Assembly: GCF_000003855.2 (NCBI RefSeq)
Contig: NW_003101680.1
Location: forward strand, 4,867,063 to 4,931,062
DNA length: 64,000 bases
Origin: Blastomyces gilchristii SLH14081
Lineage: Eukaryota; Ascomycota; Eurotiomycetes; Onygenales; Ajellomycetaceae
Reading direction: 5' to 3'
This document shows, piece after piece, positions 33,196-43,842 of the stretch; the stretch's first letter is position 1; the number at the start of each line of letters is the position of its first letter. The translations under genes and the position numbers were made by a program. Below the pieces are notes generated by a model, which worked only from the letters and a program-made list of their open reading frames with translations, had not been told where the DNA came from and ran no database searches.

Positions 33196-36100
33196 CCTCT
33201 TCTTGCTACACTGTGGTCTATAATAAGCTGCTACCCGGAGCCTTCTTCATTCTCAAATCTTTCAAAAATGCAATAATAATTAATTACATGAATCAGACCC
33301 TGATTTCCTCATTAGAAAAGGTGTCTGTACAGCAATAACTGTAAAAATCAAGAAATACATGTAAAATTCATTAATCTGCTGTATTATTATTATTATTCAA
33401 TCATTTCTTTCTGATCTCTTTCAAATCAATTCTTTTGATAAAATCTTCAAACACAGACTTCATCAGTGACTTGGTGAGCTCATCAGCTATGTTTGCTGTA
33501 GAATCAACATGTTTCATCATAATTTTCTCTTTTTCAATCAAATTGTGAAGAATATGATATCTAATCTCAATGTGATATAATCTTCATATTAAGAATTCCC
33601 TCTTTGCTAGATCAATTACTCTCTTATTATCAACTCATAGATGTGAGCATATTTTCACTTTTTCATTATTTATTAACTCAGTGTCATATAACATATCATT
33701 CAATCAGATTATCTCACAAGCTGTCTCACTAGCTGTAATATATTTAGCTTCTGTGATTGATTTGATAATAGATATCTGTCTCTGTAATCATCATGAGATC
33801 AGTGACCTGTTAATTAATATAACATAGCTGATAGTTAATTTGTATTGAGAATTCACTCTCACTCAGTCTGAATCACAGTATGTCACAGAACTCAGATCAT
33901 CTTCTATCTCCTTCTTATACAATATATTATGGTTTTTCATCTTCTTAACATAACATAGAACATGCTTCAACACTGCTTAACATGCCTTGTGTAAACATAA
34001 GTTAAAATATGAGAGATAGTTAACTGTGAACATCAGATCTGACTGACTGCTTGAGATTAAATATTGCAATAATCTTAATTCTTGATAATATCTCATAGCT
34101 ATAAAGTTATCATTCAATTCTTCTTTCTCATCAGGTGAGAATTTCAGTCATATATCAGCTATTATCAGAGTGTCAGCTGGATTTATCTTATTCATACTGA
34201 AATCTTCAAGAATCTTCTCAATATAATGACTCTGTGTAATCACTAGATTGTCATTTCTCTGATATTTAATCTTTATCTTAAGATATAACTTAGTCTCTTT
34301 AACATTCTTTGTCTCAAATCTCTTTGCAATCTCTCTTAATACTCAGTCTAATTACTGTTCTTGAGGTCTCATCACCTGATAATTATTAACATGTAATATC
34401 AGATAGATTTTGTGAACAGAGTGATATAGAAATTCACTGTTATAAGATAATATTTTGAATTTCAATGTAGTCAGATACTTCATTACAAGGAAATATCATA
34501 CTCTTACAGCTTGCTTCATTTTATATAGACTCTGACAGAGTAATCTCATCAAGCTCTCTCTATCATGCTTAACACCTGTGAATAGTTATATATAGATCAT
34601 CTCATTCTGTGATAGTATATCATTCAAAAACATGAATATATAGTTAATTGATTTGATCTTTCATTCTTTGACAGTTGATATAGTGAATAGACTGTGTAAT
34701 GTAGACTCTGATATCACTGCAGTATATAATCTTGTATAATGAATACTCTGCTATTATAAGAACTCTCTAATCACTCAGTGAGCTCTAAAGCAGATGATTT
34801 CTTTCTTATTATTGAATTTTCAATCATATACTCATTTATCTGTAAGAATATTCATTTCTGAGATCTTTTTAACAATAATATATATCTTCTTCTATTCAAA
34901 TATCTTAATCTTCTTTTTCATTGTCTTATATTAATAGTTTCAGTCTGAGCTTCTCTTGACTTTTATCAGTGTAGTTAATCAGTCTGTCAGAATACTTAGA
35001 ACAGAATCATTCTCATTAATAAGATTTTCAGACTCTTCATTTATAACAAGCTATATCTTATTATCTAGAAGATAGATTGAATTAATTACACTCTCTAAGT
35101 TCTCATTTACAATCATCTTCAAAATATCTGACTTTTTCTTTATTAGATGTTATAGTAAGCAGTGCTGCTATCTCTCTCTGACATTCAGAATGTTTAATTC
35201 ATCAGATAATTCATTGAATTCTCTCACTGTATTTACAGATGTATTTGCACTCATGTCAAAAGCTTTATTAAATATAATATTTCATACAATCTCAAGACAA
35301 CATGCAACAGAATCTCACACATGATATTAATATAATTCTTGATATTCAACTAACTGTCATTCTCTGCTATCAGTTCTATTTATAAGCTTATTCAACACTT
35401 TCAAATTCTTCTTATAGATCTTGCATTCTTATCTTCATATTCAATGAACAGAAGATTGCATCTCAGTTCATACTTTAAAAGATATAAGTGATGTTTCTTT
35501 CTTACATTTAAATATCTTTATTAATATTAAGAATGTGTTGATTATTATAATCATGACTTATATTACTTTATCTCAAAGTTCTCTTTCTAATTTACTATTA
35601 AATAGTAGGCTTTACATCTTTTCTATAACTATTCAATTCATGTGTTTCACTGAGTCATTTAATTGTGATGTGTCAGATGTAGTTATTTTATATATTATTT
35701 CTTTACTCTGACAGTAGGTTTTAAGTTCTTGACTTTTGAACTCTTCTTTCTCATCTCAGTGTAGAGTTTTAACTCAATATTGTATAGTTATCTCAATATC
35801 TGTGATGAAATTTATTAATCTTATAGTAGATTCTCTCTTTCTTATTATAAGAATTACTCATCTATAACAGATTATATTATTTATTATACTTAATCAGTAG
35901 CTTGCACTCCCTCTAGTGAGAGTGTCATTCTCATTGAAAAGTGTTTTTTCACTCTCTATCAGATTAATAAAGAATCTCATTATCAGCTTAACAGCTTATA
36001 TTATAGATATGAAGATTGAATGTGTTATTTTTATCTGAATACAGACTTTGCAGAATGATAAAGCTTGTTAATTAATAATTCTCATCTCTAAATATAAATC

Positions 36101-38173
36101 TGCTATTATTTTTACAATATCTGTAAGATTTAAATATTCTAGCTTTTAATATCATTGTATTATTATAAGTTCTATAATCTTTGTATCATTTCTTTCAGAT
36201 AGTATTAATATTATATCATCTTTCATCTGTAATATATTCACAGATTCAAAATCATTATTAAGTATAATAAATCAGATTAAGTCTCTGTATATAATCAGTC
36301 TTTTCATCTTATAGATATCATTCTCATTTAATCTTGCTATAAATGAGAATATATAATTAGAAGATATAATCAACATAGCATGATTATTCTTATATATTAA
36401 CTACTTATAGATATAACTTTAATATACAAGCTTACTTATACTCATAAGATTCACTTCTAACTTCAGAACATAGTAGATATTATTTAACAGTATATTTATC
36501 TCTTTCACTGAAATCTTTGTATCTTCTATAGCTGCAGCAGAGATTATTATTCTGTCTACTATTTTCAATATTACTTTCATCTTCTGAGGTTTTGTCATAA
36601 TAAGATCTCTGTGAGATGTGATATAAGTATCTGATTCAGAGTCTAGAATTCAGATATCTTTTTCTGTCTGATCACTTATATAGATCTTTTCTTTAATACA
36701 AAATACTTGCTTTATAATATTATAAATAGAAGTAGTATCTGTATTCTCTGCATTCTTATCTTTATTCTTATTTCTATTTATATTGAAGTTTGAAGAATAT
36801 TTCTTAAAGTATTTCTTTTAACAGTCAGTCTGAATATAATTAATCTTTTAATAATAATAGCAAATTCTTATATTATTATTTCTATATTCAGGTTTGAATT
36901 CAGTATTCTTATTCTTATTATTATCTTTCTCTTTATTCTTATCTTTCTTATTCTTATCTTATATATTATTGATAGAATTTCTAGATATATCAGTATTTAC
37001 TTTATTCACAGTAGAGAGCTGTAAAAGAATATCATAGTATAGATCTATAAAATCATTCTCTAAGAGTTAAGTATTATTTTTATCAATTTAATTTATTTAA
37101 TTTCTTATGAATAAGACTTAATCTCTATTGACTTCTATAAGCAGTCTGTTAAAAAATATAATATCTGAAATCTTATATTTTAGACAGATATAATCAGTTC
37201 TTATAATAATTAAATATTTAATAAAAGTGTGATCTGAGTCTTTTAACTTAGTAGTTATATTAATTAGTTTCTTAAATAAATAGATTCTATGAATAATAGA
37301 TCTCTCAGAAAAGTTATTCTCTATAATAGTTTATAGAGTATAAGTAAACAACTTGAATTTCTTAAGTATAGTGAAATAAGTCTTAATCTGTGAGATAATT
37401 GCAGATTATATATAATTATATAATCAAAGATTATATTCTTTTCAGAAATATTATATATTTATAATAGCATTCTTATTAAGACTATTATCTTCAAGAATAT
37501 TATCAGTTTCAGACTGTTCTACAGTTAAAAGAATTTTCTCTTTTTATATTAAGTAGTTAATAAATTTAGTAAGAATTATTAATCTTTTAATAAATCTTAC
37601 TTAGCTTCTAAATTCTTCAAGAACTTTTATTATAATAGATGTCTTTTCTTTTTATTAAAGATATTCTATCAGATCTGTTTTTATTTTATTATCTACAGAG
37701 TTATCTCTACTAATCTTCATCTACTCAATCTTATACTGAAGTCTTATAATTTTAAGTCTTATATAAGTCTTCTCACTCACTGAGTTATTATTATTTCAAT
37801 CATTTAAGCTCTCTGTATTATCTAATATCTTACTGATATCTTTAATCAGATTTTTGTATATATTGAACTCATCAGACTATTCTTCTGTAATAGTTTCATT
37901 CAACTTAAATATCTCTGAGATAGTTACTTTTCAGTTTATTACAGATATTAATAAGCTCATACTCAATTCTTCTTATACTTTAGATATTTATGAATTTCTT
38001 CTTCTACACATTGATATGTAATTCTTTGTTAAGTCAGACTTTTCACCTGATCTCAGATTCATCATGAGTTCAATTAATTAATAAATCATCTAGGCATGCT
38101 TGTAATGATACATGAAGATGTCAATTTAGCACATTATTGCAGTTATTCATTGCTTATGAAGGGCTTCATAACC

Positions 38174-38285
38174 TCTTGAAGAATAACATTGTTGTGTTGT
38201 GTGTGTGTAATCTATCTACACGAGTTACACTAAATGGATAGGTTGGGGTGGCACGTGACTAGGGTAGGTGTAGTAATCACCAACA
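38174..38285 (-). repeat. 5' LTR of copia B
   Basis: 112 bp, minus-strand start TGTTGGTGATTACTACACC, end CTTCAAGA, followed inward by the putative primer site. Nearly unmutated, including CACGTG and CACGAG. It contains GTCACGTGCC, an E-box-like palindrome core that could act in the LTR promoter (inference). Confidence 0.9.
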
Positions 38286-38307
38286 GTAGGTGTAGTAATC
38301 ACCAACA
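38286..38307 (-). mobile_element. outer end of the copia A 5' LTR
   Basis: GTAGG (copia B target-site copy) plus TGTAGTAATCACCAACA completes the copia A LTR. What looks like a 22-bp tandem duplication with the end of the copia B LTR is explained by this nesting. It marks the limit of the transposon block. Confidence 0.85.
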
Positions 38308-38670
38308 AAAAATGCGGCTGAGGGCATGATGACACATCCATTATGTAATCAGCCCACTGACTTCCTGAAATTTCAGCGCAAGGAAATTCCGTTTCCTTTT
38401 TTCTCTCTCTCTCCAACATAAAACTCACCCCTTCATATTCACTCTTCCTTCCTTCTAAATGGATTGGCGGAGGGGAAATTGGAGGGAAGATAATGGAGAC
38501 CGCTGGTTACTTACCCCGAATGTTCAACCTTGCACCATGGAGCAATTTGGAAATATTTGCAGCGATACATTCCTCTTTTTACTTGTTATTTGTGACTAAA
38601 AAATAATCGAAAGACACTGTTTGCAACCAAATTTTACATTGTCAGCAGAGGTTTCTGTTTTACGTTTTCA
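38308..38670. other. gene-free boundary segment
   Basis: Normal CpG-containing DNA between the transposon block and the 3' end of the HAD gene; includes a TC-rich run near 38400. No gene seen. Confidence 0.6.
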
Positions 38671-39474
38671 CTAAAATTCATGATTCCTAATATCCAATAC
38701 CGCTGTGACGAGGTCTCCGGCTACAACGGATGGCCTTGCTTCTCCGTTCATCGAATCAATCCATCCCAACCCTGCCCGGTCAACCCATGCAGCCTTCATT
38801 CCTACATTAATCGCGCCCATTACGTCGAAAGGATTGCCGCTAATAAGCCACATTTCGTTCATTTGCGATATTTCCTTGCCAATGCTATCAGCTAAATGCC
38901 GATACGTCTCTGGCGCCGGTTTGAATTTCTTGGTGGGATCGACGGACACGATATTGCGGAACATGCCGGCGTACGGTGCCAATTCCTTGGATCGTGCGAC
39001 TGAATTTGAGATCATAGAGGCTGTTCCGTTGGAAAACACGACTGGGATCAACTTCCGGTCATCCACCAGGCTCGCTAGACATGGTATGGTGTCTGGAAAG
39101 ACAGATAGTGAATCGTAGCTGTCCATAAGCTCTTCTGTGGAGTCCTGGTCAAGATCGACTTGATGCTCAGCTAGCGCATGCCGCAATGAGTTTCGGGTCA
39201 CTTCTGAGAATGGTTTATACTGCCCTACAAGTGTGCGTAAGCGTTACTATTTTAACTAGTTACTGTCCTGCCAGTAGTGTTATGTAAGGCAAGAGTAAAT
39301 ACCCATGCTATTTAGCCTCCAAGTGTATTCGAGCTGATACCGTCTCCAGAGAGCTGCGATGGACTTTCCCTCTTCAGGGCCAAAATGCTGGGCCAACTTG
39401 TGTGCAATGGATTCGGTAGATAGCAGTGTGCCGTAGAGGTCGAACGCAAGCACGATGCCTTTTGACGAGGCCAT
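38671..39474 (-). CDS. haloacid dehalogenase type II (HAD superfamily hydrolase)
   Basis: Two exons, 39474-39303 and 39224-38671, joined across a 78-bp intron (donor GTATTT, acceptor TTGTAG); 241 residues, normal for L-2-haloacid-dehalogenase-like proteins. Exon 1 has HAD motif I, FDLYGTLL near residue 11, with the nucleophile Asp followed by Tyr as in haloacid dehalogenases rather than DxD phosphatases. Motif II is FSNGTASM, motif III Lys lies in KKFKPAPETY, and motif IV is represented by SGNPFDVMGA where many members have SxxxxDxxGA. The family hydrolyses C-halogen bonds of 2-haloacids through an aspartyl ester; the true substrate here is unknown. No signal peptide; probably cytosolic. Divergent from the HNH gene with 303 bp between start codons. 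Confidence 0.88.
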
Positions 39475-39777
39475 ATTTCACAAGGTTCCAGTTAGCTATA
39501 CGAAATAGCCAACCTTATTTGCCGATGTGCTGATGTTGATAGAGAAGGATGCTGATTGCTCGTAAATGTTTGCGTCCTTAGGCTAGCCGGTCATGAGGAG
39601 TGAACCGGCAACCTTATTTATGTTCCGAAACCTGTTCTGTGTGGTAAATATTTAGTTCCAAAACCACCCAAGAAGTAAATAGTCTCGGCTGCCTGCTCCA
39701 GACAGCCACCGCAAACGAAGGTAGAATAAAAATTATATGGCCGAGGAATCAAGTCACCTAGCCTAAAGTACGCACCA
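39475..39777. promoter_or_regulatory. divergent promoter region, HAD / HNH genes
   Basis: 303 bp between the two start codons; no conserved element I can name with confidence. Confidence 0.45.
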
Positions 39778-40620
39778 ATGGACAGTAATGCGGCCGTGCA
39801 TAATCCCAACTACGAAACCTTCAGAGAATTTGTCTCCCAAGCTCTTATTCACAGAGATGCAAGAAAAGCCCCAAAGACTCCCCTCCGGCGGAAAAAGAAA
39901 GTGTCTGCGCAACCCGGTGATTCAGAGAAGCCTCTCTCGACCGAACTCGAAGCCAATGATCCAGAAGAGCTAGCAAAATTCATTGATGTATGCACCCAAT
40001 CTTCCAAAACGACATATTTTACCTCCCAAAACGACCTTAACTTGGCAGCCTAGTAGTATATTGCAGGAGAAACATTCAACTCCCTGCCAGAGGAAGTTCA
40101 ATCACTCTCCTATGCGACTGTTCAAAGCAACAGTGGTCTTGCAGACAAATACGTTGACCCACTACCACTCTCAACGCTCGACAGATTAACCGCAACGGTG
40201 CCGTTATCAGTATCTGAATCACTCTCTGTCTACGGCCTCATACCAGACCCATCTGACTTCCCAACATTCTTGAACCCAATTCTCACCGGGTATATCTCTG
40301 TTGTGCAGGCCGGTCCGCCCAACTGGCCCAGTACGCGGGCCTCGGCATGCGAAATATGTGAACGCGATTGGATCCCCTTAACATACCACCATCTAATACC
40401 GCGAGAGGTACATGCCAAAGTGCTCAAGAGGAAGTGGCATGAGGAATGGATGTTGAACAGTGTCGCCTGGCTTTGCAGAGCTTGCCATTCCTTCGTTCAC
40501 AAGATGGCTTCTAATGAAGAGCTGGCAAAGGAGTGGTATACTGTTGAGCGGATTTTGCAAAGGGAGGATGTCCAGGGCTGGGCAAAATGGGTCGCTAGAA
40601 TCCGGTGGAAAGCAAAATGA
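39778..40620 (+). CDS. HNH domain-containing protein
   Basis: Exons 39778-39987 and 40057-40620 (69-bp intron, donor GTATGC, acceptor CTAGTAG) give 257 residues: the joined frame reads LAKFID-YIAGETFNSLP. The N-terminal half is basic and low-complexity (RRKKK near residue 37). The C-terminal third is an HNH fold: CEICERDW, then HHLIPREVHAK, then WLCRACHSFVH, so two CxxC-type zinc ligands frame the HHL catalytic motif. HNH domains are metal-dependent nicking or cleaving nucleases; in fungi this single-domain family is widespread and its role is not established. The start is the first ATG after the promoter gap. Confidence 0.82.
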
Positions 40621-41596
40621 GCAATAAGGTGGTTTTATGCATCTATTGCTATATTCTTTACCCTTTGTGAAGATTGCTCATTTCAGCTTTATTAAAGGGG
40701 AAAGAATATAACTAAACATTTACTTTGTTCCACTCAAACATACCTTGGGTTTCTTTGCTATATGATTTGACTATATATGCTATATGAGCCCCTTTTCCCC
40801 CAACTTTAATATGGCACTTTTGTTTGAGCAAAAGTGACCATCATTCAAAATAGTCTACTTAAGGGGGCAACGCATCTTGTTTATTGCATGTGTTGAGTTA
40901 AGGGGATTTGCCACTTCTCTCCTGATGCTCTCATAACACCCTCTTTCAATCTACCTTTTCTTTCAAATAACAGATATTGAAGCTCTACTATTAGCAGATG
41001 ATGACAGTCATTGCTATAGATGAATGAATGATTGCAAACCACACATTTCATTTTCATTCAGCTTCAAGCATGCTTTGAATACCTCTCATTGTTCACTGAC
41101 AGTGTCAATGCTGCCTGGGAATGAATAACACTCACCAATTGTCCTACATTTCAACAACCATCTGTGGGCTTCTCAATCAATGGAACTACTCCTATTCATA
41201 ACATTGACAACTACGAATTGGGACAATTTTGGGATTCACTTCACCTTATTTTCTCCTCTGCTCTCTCCATCCTTATCATTCCCCCCTTGCTGTCGTCCTT
41301 CGTTTCTTCATTATCTCATGACTTACGTTCAAAACTCACCATCTCCTCTAAAAAATTTGCCTGGTATCCATTTATTTGTTCCCTAAAAACAAAATTGGCT
41401 GGCTTAACAACACTCTGTCGCATTGCAGGCTGCAGACTGCCGTTCCTTTATAAACCTGAGGCCTCTACCTCCGTGCGAGTACCAGGTGGTCCGCCTGTGA
41501 GAACGCGTCGTTGACCATACCACCAAATCTACTTGATCCTTGTGACCACAGTACGACTTTGGTAGACACTGTTGTGCCTTTTCGGGCCTCTGCAAA
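40621..41596. other. intergenic region
   Basis: No supported gene. A 116-codon plus-strand frame at 41164-41514 lacks any domain and has irregular composition; the segment is more likely the promoter and 5' leader of the next gene. Confidence 0.5.
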
Positions 41597-42752
41597 ATGG
41601 AAGATCACCACGTGAGTTGATGAATACCATCCAGCCTACCAGCTGGCTAGCACTTGGCCTCTTTCATCGTTCCTCAGAGATCTAACTGGCGAGACATTCT
41701 TTCTCTCTGAAAATAGAACACTTTATTCATTAAAGTCTACCTTTCGCATGCCAATCGTGTCATCTCCGGCTATGTCGCAGAGGAGAGATTTGACAAAATA
41801 CGGCGAGCAAAGATAGAAATGCAGATCCTAGCCGAGATTGAGAAATCAATGTTCCCTATGGCACTACGTATTGCCTGGGTTTCTATGGTATGTGTTGTGA
41901 TCTGGAGAAGCACCGCTTACTTCCTTAACCCTCTAGATTTACTCTGACAATTTTGGAAGGTCGTTCATACCAACACGTTTGACATATACTGGCTTGGCCA
42001 GCAAGACCTACACAAGCTACCTAAAAGTGCCATCAGACGTATTGAGCCTGATGTGTCTCTTGCCGACAAACTTATATCACCATCGCCATCGCCTTCTCAG
42101 TCGTCATCTCGAGAACCCTCTCCTTTACATTCCGGAGAGGAATCTATAGCATTATCCGATTCGGAGACATCTCCAGGGAGCGACGCAGCCAACCCAAATC
42201 CCCAAGATCCAGAAGCTCCTCCAACCACCCCAACGAAACCTACAACTTCTAAAAGGAGAGGGACTGGCACTGCGGCAAAGAAGCCGGCCGGCGTCCGCAA
42301 GACCCGTACTCCTCCAAAGAAAAAGCTATTTCCAGCTACAGTGGAAGAATTAGAAAAGTCAACCAACATCACCCCGCCGGAGGAAGAGAAAACCGATAGC
42401 AAATCTGCCGTTATAAACCAAGAAGTCCTTTATTCTACTGATAAAGCCACACCATCTCCATTAGAAACAGCATTGAAAGCTTCCGAAATCGCCGCTCCAG
42501 CTGGGGCTCTAAAGAACGGCCAGACCGCGAGCACAAGTGGCAGAGGCAGAAAGCAAAAGAACGTGCGTTTTGACCTCCCTGATAATTGAGCGTAGAATAT
42601 AGAATCCCGTGATGACGCCTGGAAATGTTAACACTAAGGTCTTTCGCCAAATCACACAGGCGGCGCACCAAACTGAAGCTTCCAAGGCACCGGCTGCTGC
42701 ACCAGCGGGATTGGGGAAGGGGAAAGGCAAGGGGGGGGGCAAACACCCTTAG
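41597..42752 (+). CDS. hypothetical protein with disordered basic C-terminal half
   Basis: My model has exons 41597-41611 (MEDHH), 41717-41887, 41960-42562 and 42639-42752, 300 residues. Introns: GTGAGT..AATAG, GTATGT..GGAAG with a CTGAC branch site, and GTGCGT..CTAAG. The N-terminal ~90 residues look folded (SGYVAEERFDKIRRAKIE, FDIYWLGQQDLHKLP); the rest is Ser/Pro/Thr/Lys-rich and ends in a Gly/Lys tail. If the last intron is not removed, translation stops at 42589 after VRFDLPDN (271 residues). The spliced form is preferred because the frame joins cleanly (KQKN-VFRQITQAAHQTE) and stays coding-like. I do not recognise the family; chromatin- or nucleic-acid-associated function would only be a guess from its composition. 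Confidence 0.6.
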
Positions 42753-43842
42753 CGCGGAAATTTTTATGTTGCAGAGCCGGATGTGTAGGTATGTAATGGA
42801 ATGTAGAATTTCTATGAGTATTTGCTGGCTTTGAAGGGAGAGGAATGATAAATAGAGGGGTATCAAGCGTTGCTAAACTCTGTGTGGGAGCAATAGAAAG
42901 AAATGGTTGTATTGTTAGATCGCCGTAGACTTTGTAGATCGCCGTAGACTTTGTTCTTCTGCTTTCCATGCGTCCATGCATGCTCCCTTTTTTCTTACTT
43001 TGTTGGGATTTTTAATTTATTTAGTTGGGTTTTGCGAACCATTGAGGTTGATTGATATGAGCGATGCGTGGATATAGCAATCAATCACCATTGTATGTTT
43101 CCATTAACTATTAAGCCAGTTTGGCTTCCTCATTTTGTTTTGTGGATTTTTTTCCACTCCCTTTGGGGGCCTATTTCAAATCGCATTTAGGAGCCATCGG
43201 GAACTTTACGTTTACTTTCTTAAATCTCGTGTTTCCAGAGTGGTAGGCAAGTAGCTAAAAGACAGCCGCCCTCCCAACTCTCAAAATCTTGATATACAGA
43301 AAGAAACCCCGTTCTTTTTATTTTATCCTAATGAAACCCTATAAATATCTATCTAGCAGATCCCAGCCGATCTTATCATGATTACACATACATATCAACG
43401 GTCCCCATCCAGCTAAGAAAATCAAAAATACCTATCCCCCATTTTTTAGATGTCAAAACATCCATGCAAATGCAATGCCGTTGAAAGCAAATAGAAACAC
43501 CGGCCTGGTAATGTTGGTGAGAGTAAGAGATACAACGGGACTGGGGTTAGAGAGGGGAGTTGGATCGACGTACAGAGGGTTTAGAGGAGTAGAAAAAGTG
43601 CGAGGGTATTTAAGGCGGCAGATTCATCGGCGAATGACGGATGAATATTACCTACTCTCTCCGAAGAAGAGCGAACGTCGAAATTCATATAAGACAAACA
43701 TAGAAAGCAGAATGAAGTGAGATATCGTACAAAAAAGTAATAAAAAAGAAAAGTTCAAGAAACGACGCGCGTCGGAGTGTGGGGTCGTGTGAGGAATATG
43801 GGAGCGAGAAGAGAGTCCATTAATTTTCCCCGTTCATATATA
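42753..43842. other. convergent 3' region with a 19-bp tandem repeat
   Basis: Between two convergent genes. AGATCGCCGTAGACTTTGT occurs twice head to tail at 42917-42954. An 81-codon frame at 43475-43720 has no domain and is not called. Confidence 0.6.

Larger units (their letters stand above)
33084..38285 (-). mobile_element. copia B: complete Ty1/copia retrotransposon with 112-bp LTRs
   Basis: 5202 bp with LTRs 33084-33195 (3') and 38174-38285 (5'), flanked by GTAGG on both sides. On the minus strand: Gag zinc knuckle near 36800-36860, GAG-pre-integrase about 36150-36600, integrase about 35000-36000, RT about 34100-34950 and RNase H about 33400-33900. Clear copia motifs are YCDSDW near 33875, SWWLQRQISI and EAKYITASE near 33750-33790, and ANIADELTKSL near 33480. 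The RT active site YVDD reads HVNN (34382-34387). Immediately inside the 3' LTR the minus strand is GCAAGAAGAGG, a polypurine tract; inside the 5' LTR it is GGTTATGAAGCCC, which resembles a Met-tRNA anticodon-arm complement as used by copia-type half-tRNA primers. Many TGA codons; inactive. Confidence 0.92.
1..38307. other. AT-rich, mutation-degraded transposon block (isochore)
   Basis: The whole stretch is AT-rich, nearly free of CpG, poor in CC and GG, and rich in TC, GA, TG and CA. Reading frames of recognisable transposon proteins are broken mainly by TGA where the family has Trp and by TAA/TAG where it has Gln. Small islands keep CpG: the first 450-500 bp of both LINEs, the copia LTRs, the tRNA-like head of the SINE and about 5205-5300. 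The pattern resembles fungal repeat-induced point mutation, but with a CpC/GpG component (see findings). The block stops abruptly at the outer end of the copia A LTR, after which normal CpG-containing DNA begins. Confidence 0.9.

Noticed and set aside
1..38307. Possible use of a different genetic code (TGA as Trp), as in mitochondrial DNA
   Set aside because: TAA and TAG also interrupt the frames, catalytic residues are lost, and paralogous copies still have TGG at some of the TGA sites. Mutation explains it; the adjoining nuclear genes use TGA as stop.
38264..38307. A 22-bp tandem duplication GTAGGTGTAGTAATCACCAACA
   Set aside because: It is the end of the copia B LTR followed by the displaced end of the copia A LTR, a result of nested insertion.
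41164..41514. 116-codon plus-strand frame as a gene
   Set aside because: No domain, no splice partner, atypical composition; lies in the leader of the following gene.
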